Positions 48,940-56,889 of a stretch of 64,000 nt of DNA are shown in pieces (position 1 is the first letter of the stretch; each line of letters opens with the position of its first letter). This DNA comes from Planctomycetia bacterium (GTDB lineage Bacteria > Planctomycetota > Phycisphaerae > UBA1845 > Fen-1342). The translations under genes and the position numbers were made by a program. The stretch covers positions 496,001 to 560,000 of the forward strand of contig CP054190.1 in NCBI GenBank assembly GCA_015709575.1, given 5' to 3'. Under the pieces are notes generated by a model. It did no database searches. It saw nothing but the letters and a program-made list of their open reading frames with translations, and had not been told where the DNA came from.

Positions 48940-49704
48940 ATGGTTCTCGAGAGCGGACCGGCGTCGCGCGATCGCAATTACTGGCTGATCGTGTTGACCA
49001 TGTGCGTCGGGTTCTGCGTGTACTTCATCTATGACTGGCAGGTGGGCTACCCGGCCGCGAACCGAAAGTCCGGGACGGAGTGGCTGCAACAGAACATCCC
49101 CGGCGCGCAGGTGACGGAAGAGATGTTTGACGAGCGGCCGTCGAAGGAGATGTTCGAGGCGCTGCGCCTGGCGCCGCCGACGCGGCCGGACGAGGTTCAT
49201 GAGCGACTGGGCGGTCCGCCGGCGCTGCGTAGACAGAACGGGCCGGATGAGCTGGTCGAGTACTTTCCATCCCTGTACGGTTGCGCCCTCGTGACGATCC
49301 GTGGCGGAGTGGTGGCGGCGAATATGGAGTGGCGGGACTGGAAGTATCCGCGCAACAAGATCGACGGGCAGTTCCATTTTGCCATTCTGACGGGCGTGCT
49401 GAGCCTGTACTTTCTCTATCGCGTCTACAAAGCCGCCACACTTCGGGCGGTGATCGATGACACCGGCATGACCTTCGGTGGGCGGCGCATCCCGTTCGAC
49501 GCGATGCGCTCGCTGCGGGACTACAGCCCGAAGGGCTGGGTCGATCTGTATTACAACGTCGGCGCCGGGGATGTGCGGCTGCGCATCGACCGCGAAAAAA
49601 TCCTGAAGTTCACCGAGATCATCGACCGGCTCTGTGAGGCGCGCGGCTTTCCGCACCCGATCCGCGAGTTTGAGGCAAAAAAAGCCGCAACCGAAGCCTC
49701 CTGA
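48940..49704 (+). CDS. Hypothetical membrane protein
   Basis: A 254-residue protein with two hydrophobic segments: NYWLIVLTMCVGFCVYFIYD (about 13-32) and FAILTGVLSLYFLYRVY (about 146-163). The part between them is mostly polar and probably outside the cytoplasm. The C-terminal 80 residues (VIDDTGMTFGGRRIPFDAMR and after) resemble the bacterial PH-like fold often found behind membrane helices. No catalytic motif is recognised. GGAG stands right before the start. It diverges from the zinc-ribbon/HEAT gene; a CATAAT at 48869-48874 may be its -10 box. Confidence 0.7.
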   Translation: MVLESGPASRDRNYWLIVLTMCVGFCVYFIYDWQVGYPAANRKSGTEWLQQNIPGAQVTEEMFDERPSKEMFEALRLAPPTRPDEVHERLGGPPALRRQNGPDELVEYFPSLYGCALVTIRGGVVAANMEWRDWKYPRNKIDGQFHFAILTGVLSLYFLYRVYKAATLRAVIDDTGMTFGGRRIPFDAMRSLRDYSPKGWVDLYYNVGAGDVRLRIDREKILKFTEIIDRLCEARGFPHPIREFEAKKAATEAS

Positions 49705-49751
49705 CGTTCGCGCTCGCTGCGCTGCGTGAATCGCTGCACAAGGCCCATCTG

Positions 49752-50933
49752 ATGCGGTATCGGTATTGCGTGATCGGGGCGGGACGGCAGGGAGTGGCGC
49801 TGGCCCACGACCTGCTCCTGAATTGCGAGGCGTCGCGCGTCGTGCTGGCCGACGCCGATGAGACGGCGGCGCGGCGATCCGTGCTGCGGCTGGTTGCGCT
49901 GCACCCGTCGCGCGGCGGCGACCTGGTCCCGATGCGGTGCGATGCGGCCGACGCGGCTTCCGTGCAGCGCGCCGCGGCGGATGCGCAGGTGGTCATCAGC
50001 GCGGCGCCGTACCGATTCAACGAGGGGTTGACCCGCGCGGCGATCGCGGCGCGGGCGCACTTCTGCGACCTGGGCGGGAACACGTCGGTGGTGCGGGCGC
50101 AACTGTCGCTGCACGAATCGGCCCGCGCCGCGGGTGTCAGCGTGCTGCCGGATTGCGGGCTGGCGCCGGGGCTGGGAAACATCCTCGCCGCGGACGGGGT
50201 GAGCCGACTGGAGCCGCCGATCGGGGTGCAGGTGCGTTGCGGCGGGCTGCCGCAGCGGCGCGAGGGGCCGCTGGCGTACAAGCTGGTGTTCAATTTCGAC
50301 GGGCTTGTGAATGAATACAGCGGATTCGGCGAGTTTCTGCGCGACGGCGCGCCGATTTCGATACCGACGCTGACCGAGCTGGAAGCGATCGAGTTTCCGG
50401 AGCCGATCGGGCGGTGCGAGGCGGCCGTGACGAGCGGCGGGACGAGCACCTGCGCGGAGTCGTTTGCCGGCCGGGTGCAGAATTTTGACTACAAGACGGT
50501 CCGTTATCCTGGGCATTTCGCGGTCATCCGGGCGATGTTCGGGCTGGGTTTGTTTGATGAGAGCGTGAGGACGAGCGACGGGGGTGAGCTGCGGCCGCGC
50601 GCGCTGACGCGGCGGCTGTTCGAGGAGCGGCTGGCTTTGCCGGAAGTGCGCGATCTGGTGGTGCTGCGGGTGACGGTGCGCGGGCGGAGCGGCGGCATTG
50701 CCCGCCGCGTGACGTACGACCTGCACGACCTGCACGACGAGCGGACCGGGTTTACGGCAATGGAGCGCACGACCGCGTTTCCGACGGCGCTGGTCGCGTA
50801 CTTTCAGGCGCGCGGCATGATTCCGGCCGGGGCGCGTCCGCTGGAGCAGGTGCTGCCCACGGCTGCGTACGTGAAGGAGCTGGGTGGGCACGACATCCGC
50901 GTGTCGGAGCGGGACGGGCCGGACGGGGCCTGA
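49752..50933 (+). CDS. Saccharopine dehydrogenase-family oxidoreductase
   Basis: A 393-residue enzyme. The Rossmann motif CVIGAGRQGVALAHDLL opens the protein. VVISAAPYRFNEGLTRAAI, HFCDLGGNTSVV and LPDCGLAPGLGNILA are characteristic of the saccharopine/lysine 6-dehydrogenase group. It probably oxidises an amine of an amino acid or polyamine with NAD(P). The exact substrate is open: lysine 6-dehydrogenase-like is the nearest reading. AAGG lies about nine bases before the ATG. The next gene, mlaE-like, follows after 39 bases on the same strand. Confidence 0.87.
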   Translation: MRYRYCVIGAGRQGVALAHDLLLNCEASRVVLADADETAARRSVLRLVALHPSRGGDLVPMRCDAADAASVQRAAADAQVVISAAPYRFNEGLTRAAIAARAHFCDLGGNTSVVRAQLSLHESARAAGVSVLPDCGLAPGLGNILAADGVSRLEPPIGVQVRCGGLPQRREGPLAYKLVFNFDGLVNEYSGFGEFLRDGAPISIPTLTELEAIEFPEPIGRCEAAVTSGGTSTCAESFAGRVQNFDYKTVRYPGHFAVIRAMFGLGLFDESVRTSDGGELRPRALTRRLFEERLALPEVRDLVVLRVTVRGRSGGIARRVTYDLHDLHDERTGFTAMERTTAFPTALVAYFQARGMIPAGARPLEQVLPTAAYVKELGGHDIRVSERDGPDGA

Positions 50934-50972
50934 CGCTCGCTGGTGCCTCGATGGGGTATCATTCCCGGCCGC

Positions 50973-51821
50973 ATGAAACGCACCATGGACAGCACCGGCC
51001 TGCTGGGGATGCTCTCGGGGGTCGGTGCGCGCGCGACGGGGGCGGTGGAGCGTTTCGGGCAATTCTGCGAGTTCGGGTACGCGGCTGCCAGCCACGCGCC
51101 GGCGGAGCTGATGACGCGGCGCGGCTGGCGCCGGCTGCTGCCGCAGTGCTTCGTGATCGGAACGCAGTCGGTTCCGGTCATCATGCTCACGGGGATGTTC
51201 GTGGGTATGGTGCTGGTGGTGCAGGGGTATGACCAGTTCGTTGCGACGGGTTTTGAGGATCGGCTCGGCGGGATCGTGAACATCTCGGTCGTGGCGGAAT
51301 TGGGGCCGGTGCTGGCAGGGGTGATGCTGGCGGGTCGGGTCGGTGGGGCGCTGACGGCCGAGCTGGGCACGATGAACGTGACGGAGCAGTTGCTGGCGCT
51401 GCGCTCGATGGGCTGTGATCCGGTCCGCTATCTGGCCACGCCGCGGTTTCTGGCGTGCCTGCTGCTGGCGCCGCTATTGACGGCGTACGCGAACCTGATG
51501 GGGGCAGTGGGCTCGTGGGCGATTTACGTAGGGGTGTACCAGGCGGCGTCTGAGCCGTACTGGGCGTATACGCGCGAGATCATCGAGCGGTGGGACATCG
51601 GGGTGGGGCTGCTGAAGTCGGTGTTCTTCGGCGGGGCGATCGGGCTGATCGCGTGCTACAAGGGGTTTCATTGCCGGGCAGGGGCGGAGGGGGTGGGCCA
51701 GGCCTGCACGCAGGCGTTTGTTGCGAGTTTTATCGTGATCCTGGCGCTGGATTTCTTCCTGAACATCTCGCTGAACGGGGTGTACAACATTCTGTTCGGG
51801 TATCGGGTGCTGCTGGGGTGA
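50973..51821 (+). CDS. MlaE-type ABC transporter permease
   Basis: A 282-residue inner-membrane permease of the MlaE/YrbE family, which moves phospholipids between membranes. Family phrases are FIGTQSVPVIMLTGMFVGMV-like (here VIGTQSVPVIMLTGMFVGMV), AELGPVLAGVMLAGRVGGAL, MNVTEQLLALRSMGCDP and SVFFGGAIGLIACYKG. Five or six membrane helices are visible. The usual ATPase (MlaF) and substrate-binding MCE protein (MlaD) are not adjacent; the next features are tRNA-Leu and an unrelated NTPase. ATG 50973 was preferred to a GTG at 50943; neither has a clear ribosome binding site. Confidence 0.9.
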   Translation: MKRTMDSTGLLGMLSGVGARATGAVERFGQFCEFGYAAASHAPAELMTRRGWRRLLPQCFVIGTQSVPVIMLTGMFVGMVLVVQGYDQFVATGFEDRLGGIVNISVVAELGPVLAGVMLAGRVGGALTAELGTMNVTEQLLALRSMGCDPVRYLATPRFLACLLLAPLLTAYANLMGAVGSWAIYVGVYQAASEPYWAYTREIIERWDIGVGLLKSVFFGGAIGLIACYKGFHCRAGAEGVGQACTQAFVASFIVILALDFFLNISLNGVYNILFGYRVLLG

Positions 51822-52027
51822 GCGGGGCGGGCAACGCGGCACGACAGGCCCGGGTTCAGACGTGCTGTGCTGCTTTTAGACGGCGAAAAAACTCAAGCCG
51901 CATCGGTACGCCGCAGCCGTTCGAGGCCGCTTCAAGGACGAGCGTTGCTCGAAGCGTGACAGCAAGCAGCGGAATTGCATCCGAACTGTTTGATGTGCGG
52001 GTACGGGGGGTGGTTGGACGGGCGTTA

Positions 52028-52111
52028 TGCGGCTGACTGGATTTGAACCAGCACGGGATTGCTCCCACAAGAACCTGAATCTTGCGCGTCTGCCAATTTC
52101 GCCACAGCCGC
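52028..52111 (-). tRNA. tRNA-Leu (anticodon CAG)
   Basis: An 84-nt class II tRNA. The acceptor stem GCGGCTG pairs with CAGCCGC, with discriminator A and no encoded CCA. The D-arm contains AAATTGGCAGACGC. The anticodon stem CAAGA/TCTTG carries loop TTCAGGT, so the anticodon is CAG. The long variable arm TGGGAGCAATCCCG and the T-loop GGTTCAAATCC fit leucine. It reads the CTG codon, which is very common in this genome. Confidence 0.95.
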
Positions 52112-52157
52112 AGAATCGAGTCGGGCGGCGCAATTGCCAACCCGGCCGGAACGCATC

Positions 52158-52185
52158 ATCATAGGTCCGCGATTTCCCGCGTCAA
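52158..52185 (-). promoter_or_regulatory. Sigma-70 promoter of tRNA-Leu
   Basis: On the minus strand TTGACG (52185-52180) and TATGAT (52163-52158) are 16 bases apart. The mature tRNA begins about 46 bases after the -10 box, leaving a leader of about 40 bases. Confidence 0.6.
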
Positions 52186-52203
52186 GTTGAAGGGACAGCC
52201 GAC

Positions 52204-53394
52204 ATGGCAGACAGCCCCGCCTCGCTCTTTCGACCGGCCCGGAGCGGCCGGCGCGTCGTCGTCACCGGCCAGGTCGGCGTGGACAAGAAGCCGTTCCTGG
52301 AGCGTCTCAGCGCGCTGGCGGCCTCGCGCGGCCACGGGGTGCGGGTCTTTCACATCGGCGACATGATGTACGCCGAGGCGCCGGACGTGGTCCGCGGGCG
52401 GATCCTGGACCTGCCGTTGCAGCGGCTGAACTCGCTGCGGCGGAGCGTCTTCAAGGACGTGCTGGCCGAGCTGGACGGCCAGGAGACGGTGATCGTCAAC
52501 ACGCACGCCAGCTTTCGCTGGAAGCATGGGCTGTTCGTGGCGTTCGATCACGATCAGATGCTGAAGCTGGACGCGGACCTGTACATCGCGCTGGTGGATA
52601 ACGTGGACGCGGTGCACGAGCGGCTGACGCGCGAGCATGACGTTTCGCATTCGCTCAAGGACATCATGGTCTGGCGCGAGGAGGAAATCCTGGCGACGGA
52701 GGTGCTGGCGTCGGCGGTGCGCGGGCACGGCTGCTTTTACGTCTTTGCGCGCGGGATCGAGGAAAACACGCTGGAATCGCTCTACCGGCTGATCTTCAAG
52801 CCGCAGACGAAGAAGGTGTACCCATCCTTCCCGATGACGCACGTAATGGACCTTCCGGAGACGCTGGCGGAGATTGACTCGTTCCGCGCGGCACTGGCGG
52901 ATCACTTCATCACGTTTGATCCCGGCGACCTGGATGAGAAGCGGCTGCTGTTCGAGGCGGGGGCGGCGACGCAGCGCGGCGAATCCACGTTCACGATCCG
53001 GGTGCACGACCGCGACGTGGTATTTGATGCGCGCGAGGTGACGGGCGTGGCGCGGGACATCGACGGGCAGATTTATGCCCGCGATTTCAAGCTGATCGAC
53101 CAATCGGACATGATCGTCTCGCTGGTGCCGGAGCTGCCGGGCGGCAAGCCGGGGCTTTCGAGCGGGGTGGAGCGCGAGTTGCAGCACGCCTACGAGATCA
53201 CGAAGGAAGTGTACGTCGTCTGGAAGCCGCGGGCCGAGCCGTCGCCGTTCATCACGGAGACGGCCACGCGGGTGTTCCGCAGCGTCGAGGAGACCATGCG
53301 GCACTTCCAGGAAAAGGGCTATCTGCGCGAGTTCCAGCCGGAGCTGCTGCGCGGCGGGGCGCAGGTTCCGCGCGAACGCGGCCGCTTCGGCTGA
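52204..53394 (+). CDS. Adenylate-kinase-like NTPase fused to a deoxyribosyltransferase-like domain
   Basis: A 396-residue protein in two parts. Residues 1-190 start with a P-loop-like VVVTGQVGVDKKPFLERL (22-30) and continue like adenylate-kinase-fold NTPases; the loop ends KK rather than K-S/T. Residues about 280-375 contain IDQSDMIVSLVPE and SGVERELQHAYEITKEVYVV, the layout of the nucleoside 2-deoxyribosyltransferase-like fold, in which the Glu would be the nucleophile. The reaction is unknown; nucleotide handling is inferred from both folds. AAGGGA eight bases before the ATG supports the start. It lies between tRNA-Leu (opposite strand) and icd, 113 bases apart. Confidence 0.65.
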   Translation: MADSPASLFRPARSGRRVVVTGQVGVDKKPFLERLSALAASRGHGVRVFHIGDMMYAEAPDVVRGRILDLPLQRLNSLRRSVFKDVLAELDGQETVIVNTHASFRWKHGLFVAFDHDQMLKLDADLYIALVDNVDAVHERLTREHDVSHSLKDIMVWREEEILATEVLASAVRGHGCFYVFARGIEENTLESLYRLIFKPQTKKVYPSFPMTHVMDLPETLAEIDSFRAALADHFITFDPGDLDEKRLLFEAGAATQRGESTFTIRVHDRDVVFDAREVTGVARDIDGQIYARDFKLIDQSDMIVSLVPELPGGKPGLSSGVERELQHAYEITKEVYVVWKPRAEPSPFITETATRVFRSVEETMRHFQEKGYLREFQPELLRGGAQVPRERGRFG

Positions 53395-53507
53395 TATCCC
53401 GGGCTGACGATATTTCCAAGGAACGAGGCGGCGCGATGCGCCGCGGGTGCGCAAGGTGCGCGCCGGCGCGTGATTGACGCCTGCGGGGGCCTGCAAGGGT
53501 GACGACC

Positions 53508-54956
53508 ATGACGGACTCAAAGCGGACGGTGACGCTCATCAAGGGCGACGGGATCGGGCCGGAGGTCGCCGACGCGGTGGTGCGCATCCTGGCGGCGGCG
53601 GGGGCGAAGATCGACTGGGAGGTGTGCGAGGCGGGGGCGGAGGTTTTTCGGCGCGGATTGTCGTCGGGGGTGCCGGCCGAGACGATCGCGTCGATCGAGC
53701 GGACGCGCGTGGCGCTCAAGGGGCCGCTCGAGACGCCGGTGGGCTTCGGCGAGAAGTCGGCCAACGTGACGCTGCGAAAGCTGTTCGAGCTATACGGCAA
53801 CGTGCGCCCGACGCGCGAGATTCCGGGCGTGCAGGGCGTGTTCGCGGGTCGGCGGATCGACCTGGTGGTGGTGCGCGAGAACGTCGAGGACCTCTACACC
53901 GGCATCGAGCACATGCAGACGCCGGGCGTGGCGCAGTGCCTGAAGGTGATCTCGCGAAAGGGCTGTGAGAAGATCGTGCGGCTGGCTTTCGAGCTGGCGC
54001 GGGCCGAGGGGCGGAAGCGCGTGCACTGCGCCACCAAGGCCAACATCATGAAGATGACCGAGGGGCTGCTGAAGCGCACGTTCGAAGCAATCGCACCGGA
54101 GTACGCGGGCATCGAGGCCGAGCACATCATCATCGACAACTGCGCGCACCAACTGGTGCGCTACCCCGAGCAGTTCGACGTGATCGTGACGACCAACATG
54201 AACGGCGACATCATCAGCGACCTGACCAGTGGGTTGACGGGCGGACTGGGGCTGGCGCCGTCGGCGAACATCGGCAACGACGTCGCGATGTTCGAGGCGG
54301 TGCATGGCAGCGCGCCGACCATCGCGGGAAAGGACCTGGCGAACCCGACCGCGCTGCTGCTGAGCGCATGCATGATGCTGCGCCACATCGGGCAGTTCGC
54401 CCCGGCCGACACGATCGAGAACGCGGTGGTGTACACCATCGAGCTGGGCAAGACGCTGACCTGCGACCTGATTGCGCAGGAATTCGCGGTGACGACGTCG
54501 CGCTTCACGCAGGCGGTGATCGAGAACTTCGGCCGACGCCCGGACGGCTGGGTGGCGCGCGAGCATCGGCCGATCCGCCTGCCGCAGGTGGAGCGTCGGC
54601 CCGACATGGTGCGGCCGGCCAGTCGGCGAGTGGTGGGGCTGGATGTGTTTCTGGAGTCAGGGGAAATGCCGCACGCGATCGGCCCGGCGCTGGAGGCGCT
54701 GGTCGAGGGCACGCCGGTGGCGATGCGCTCACTGGCCAATCGCGGGGTGCAGGTGTATCCGCTGCGCGGACGCACGCCGGACTGCGTGGACGCCTATCGA
54801 GCGCGCTTCCTGCTGCGCGACGGCGGCGAGCTGTCGGACTCGGCGGCGCTGGAGCTGCTGCAGCGCGTGGGGGCGAAGTTCCGCTGGGCGCACGTCGAGA
54901 AGTTGCAGGAGTTTGACGGCGCGCCGGCCTTCGCGAAGGACCAGGGCGAAGATTGA
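53508..54956 (+). CDS. icd: Isocitrate dehydrogenase, NADP-type, long form
   Basis: A 482-residue member of the isocitrate/isopropylmalate dehydrogenase family. Residues about 8-340 have the core: TLIKGDGIGPEVADAV, NVRPTREIPGVQ, VVVRENVEDLYTGIEHMQ, the catalytic Lys and Tyr region, and NMNGDIISDLTSGLTGGLG. The extra C-terminal domain of about 140 residues is typical of the Thermus/Rickettsia-type isocitrate dehydrogenases rather than isopropylmalate dehydrogenase. It makes 2-oxoglutarate in the citric acid cycle. AAGG nine bases upstream favours ATG 53508; a GTG three codons earlier is possible. NADP preference is inferred. Confidence 0.87.
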   Translation: MTDSKRTVTLIKGDGIGPEVADAVVRILAAAGAKIDWEVCEAGAEVFRRGLSSGVPAETIASIERTRVALKGPLETPVGFGEKSANVTLRKLFELYGNVRPTREIPGVQGVFAGRRIDLVVVRENVEDLYTGIEHMQTPGVAQCLKVISRKGCEKIVRLAFELARAEGRKRVHCATKANIMKMTEGLLKRTFEAIAPEYAGIEAEHIIIDNCAHQLVRYPEQFDVIVTTNMNGDIISDLTSGLTGGLGLAPSANIGNDVAMFEAVHGSAPTIAGKDLANPTALLLSACMMLRHIGQFAPADTIENAVVYTIELGKTLTCDLIAQEFAVTTSRFTQAVIENFGRRPDGWVAREHRPIRLPQVERRPDMVRPASRRVVGLDVFLESGEMPHAIGPALEALVEGTPVAMRSLANRGVQVYPLRGRTPDCVDAYRARFLLRDGGELSDSAALELLQRVGAKFRWAHVEKLQEFDGAPAFAKDQGED

Positions 54957-55006
54957 CCGGCTGAGGCGAGAACAGCCGCCGAGGATCGCGCCGCTATCGC
55001 CCGGCG

Positions 55007-55864
55007 CTACCAGTAGCGCTCGTAGTGGACGTTGCCGGGGGTGCTCTTGGTGGCGGTGACGAAGCCGCGCGCTTCGAGTGATTTCTGCACGTCGTTAATC
55101 ATGTCCGGATTGCCGCAGAGCAGAACGTGTGCCGACGCTGGGTTCAGCTCAAAACCGGCCAGCTCGCGGAAGCGGTCGGCTTCGAGTTGTGCGGGAATGC
55201 GGCCGCGCAGTCCGGTCCATGGTGAATCGGCCGGCTCGCGCGTCACGCTGGGGAGGTAGACGAAGCGCGGCTCGCGGCGGGCGAGCGCTTCGAGTTCGTC
55301 GCGATAGCCCAGGTCAGAGGCCAGGCGGCAGCCGTTGAAGAGCACGTAGCGGTTCCAGCGCGGGCGTTCGAGGTGTTCGTACAGCATGGCGACGAAGGGG
55401 GCGATGCCCGTGCCGGTCGAAACCGTGACGAGATCCACGTTGGTGGGGATTTCGTCGAGCGTGAACTCGCCCTTGGCGGTCAACTCCATCCAGATCGGGT
55501 CGCCGGGCTTCATCTTCCACAGGCGCGGCGTCAGTCGGCCTTCGTCGACGCGGACGATGAAGAATTCCAGGTAGTCGCGGATGCGCGGCGGCGAGGCGAT
55601 TGAATAGGCGCGCTTCACCATGCGTGGCCCCTTGCGGGCGCGCGCGGCTGCGATGGCGGCGGCGGCGGCGGGGTTGGCGGCAGCGGCTGCCGCCGCTTTC
55701 TCCTCGGAAGGATCGGGGCCTTCGTGCGGCAGTCCGAGCATCACGAACTGCCCGGCCGTGAAGGCGGGGACCGGGGCGGCGTCGGAGCGGACGCGAATGA
55801 TGAAATTCGTGTCGTTGAGGTCGATTCGCTCGACGATGGTGGAGTTGTAGGGCGAGGTGTCCAT
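55007..55864 (-). CDS. Ferredoxin-NADP+ reductase-like flavoprotein
   Basis: A 285-residue FNR-family enzyme. The FAD motif is RAYSIASPP (about 85-93). The NAD(P) motif is VSTGTGIAPFVAML. HVLLCGNPDMINDVQKSL and the aromatic C-terminus VHYERYW close the fold as in bacterial FNRs. An unusual Ala-rich stretch (about 51-80) is inserted between VMLGLPHEG and the FAD motif. It moves electrons between ferredoxin and NADP(H). A TACACT lies eight bases before the ATG. It follows the alpha/beta hydrolase gene by 46 bases and converges with icd. Confidence 0.88.
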   Translation of the reverse strand: MDTSPYNSTIVERIDLNDTNFIIRVRSDAAPVPAFTAGQFVMLGLPHEGPDPSEEKAAAAAAANPAAAAAIAAARARKGPRMVKRAYSIASPPRIRDYLEFFIVRVDEGRLTPRLWKMKPGDPIWMELTAKGEFTLDEIPTNVDLVTVSTGTGIAPFVAMLYEHLERPRWNRYVLFNGCRLASDLGYRDELEALARREPRFVYLPSVTREPADSPWTGLRGRIPAQLEADRFRELAGFELNPASAHVLLCGNPDMINDVQKSLEARGFVTATKSTPGNVHYERYW

Positions 55865-55910
55865 GGCGCCGCAGTGTACCCGATGCGACGGGGGCGGCCT
55901 GCCGACAGCG

Positions 55911-56873
55911 TCAGTCCGTGCCGGCGGCGCGATCGACCAGTTCGTTCACGCGGCGGATGGCCTCAGCCGTGTGGGAAACAAATGCCTCGGTGTGGCCGCC
56001 GTGCGGCAGCTTCCACAGGCTCTTCGGCTCGGCGGCGGCGGCGAAGAGCGCCTGGCCGAGGTGCGGTGGGCAGATCGGGTCTTCGCCGGAAACGATCACC
56101 AGCAGCGGGCGCGGAGCGATTCGTGCGATGGCGTCGATCGGTTCGTGGCCGCTGCTGACGAGCGACGCGGCCAGCGTCCGGCTGGGCAGCTCGAATTGAA
56201 ACACCTGGCGCAGGTGATGCGTCGCGATGTCCCGGTAGCGCGAGAATGGGGATTCGAGGATCACGCCGCGTACCTCGGGACGATCCGCCGCGACAACCGC
56301 GGCGACGGCCGAGCCGAGCGACTGGCCGATGACGATCAGCCGCCGGGGGTCGACCTCGGGCCGGGTGAGGATGTAGTCGATGGCGGCGTGGCCGTCGAGG
56401 ATCGTGCCGGCCCGGGTGGTGCGGCCCTCGGACTTGCCGTAGCCGCGATAGTCGAAGACCAGCAGGTGATAGCCGGCGGCGGGCGCCCACGCGACGAATC
56501 CGACGTGGGTGGAGATGTTCTCGGCGTTGCCGTGAAAATGGACGATCGTGCCGCGCGGCTCCCCGGCTGCGGGCAGGAACCAGCCGGAGAGCATGGTGCC
56601 GTCGCGCGAGGGGAAGCGAACTTCCTCGAAGGCGAGATCAAAATCGGCCGGGGTGTCTTCGATGACCCGGCTGGGGTAGTAGAAGCAGCCGTCAAGACCG
56701 AACATGAACATCCCCGCGAGGGCCAGCACGGCCGCTGCACGAACGCCCCAGCGAAAGGCGCCGAAGCGCCGGCGGCGGGCGGCGCGACTCTCGGCGACGG
56801 GGCCGCATGCAGCGCCGGCATGAGACGGACGCGCATCATCGCGCGCTGCGCTCGGTGGTCGCTCATCGGCCAT
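55911..56873 (-). CDS. Membrane-anchored alpha/beta hydrolase
   Basis: A 320-residue serine hydrolase. One N-terminal hydrophobic segment (AAAVLALAGMFMFGLDGCFY) anchors or exports it. The oxyanion region is IVHFHGNAENIS, and VFDYRGYGKSEGRT follows. The nucleophile is in VIGQSLGSAVAAVVAA. The Asp is in VSGEDPICPP and the His in LPHGGHTEAFV. This layout matches BEM46/FrsA-like serine hydrolases of unknown substrate. It starts 16 bases after the aceE stop, so it is probably co-transcribed. The basic 45-residue N-terminus before the anchor is low-complexity. Confidence 0.87.
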   Translation of the reverse strand: MADERPPSAARDDARPSHAGAACGPVAESRAARRRRFGAFRWGVRAAAVLALAGMFMFGLDGCFYYPSRVIEDTPADFDLAFEEVRFPSRDGTMLSGWFLPAAGEPRGTIVHFHGNAENISTHVGFVAWAPAAGYHLLVFDYRGYGKSEGRTTRAGTILDGHAAIDYILTRPEVDPRRLIVIGQSLGSAVAAVVAADRPEVRGVILESPFSRYRDIATHHLRQVFQFELPSRTLAASLVSSGHEPIDAIARIAPRPLLVIVSGEDPICPPHLGQALFAAAAEPKSLWKLPHGGHTEAFVSHTAEAIRRVNELVDRAAGTD

Positions 56874-56889
56874 CGCGCCTCGTCCGCCT

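Noticed and set aside
50930-50962. Promoter for mlaE from CTGACG and TATCAT
   Set aside because: The spacing of 21 bases is too long and the -35 match is poor.
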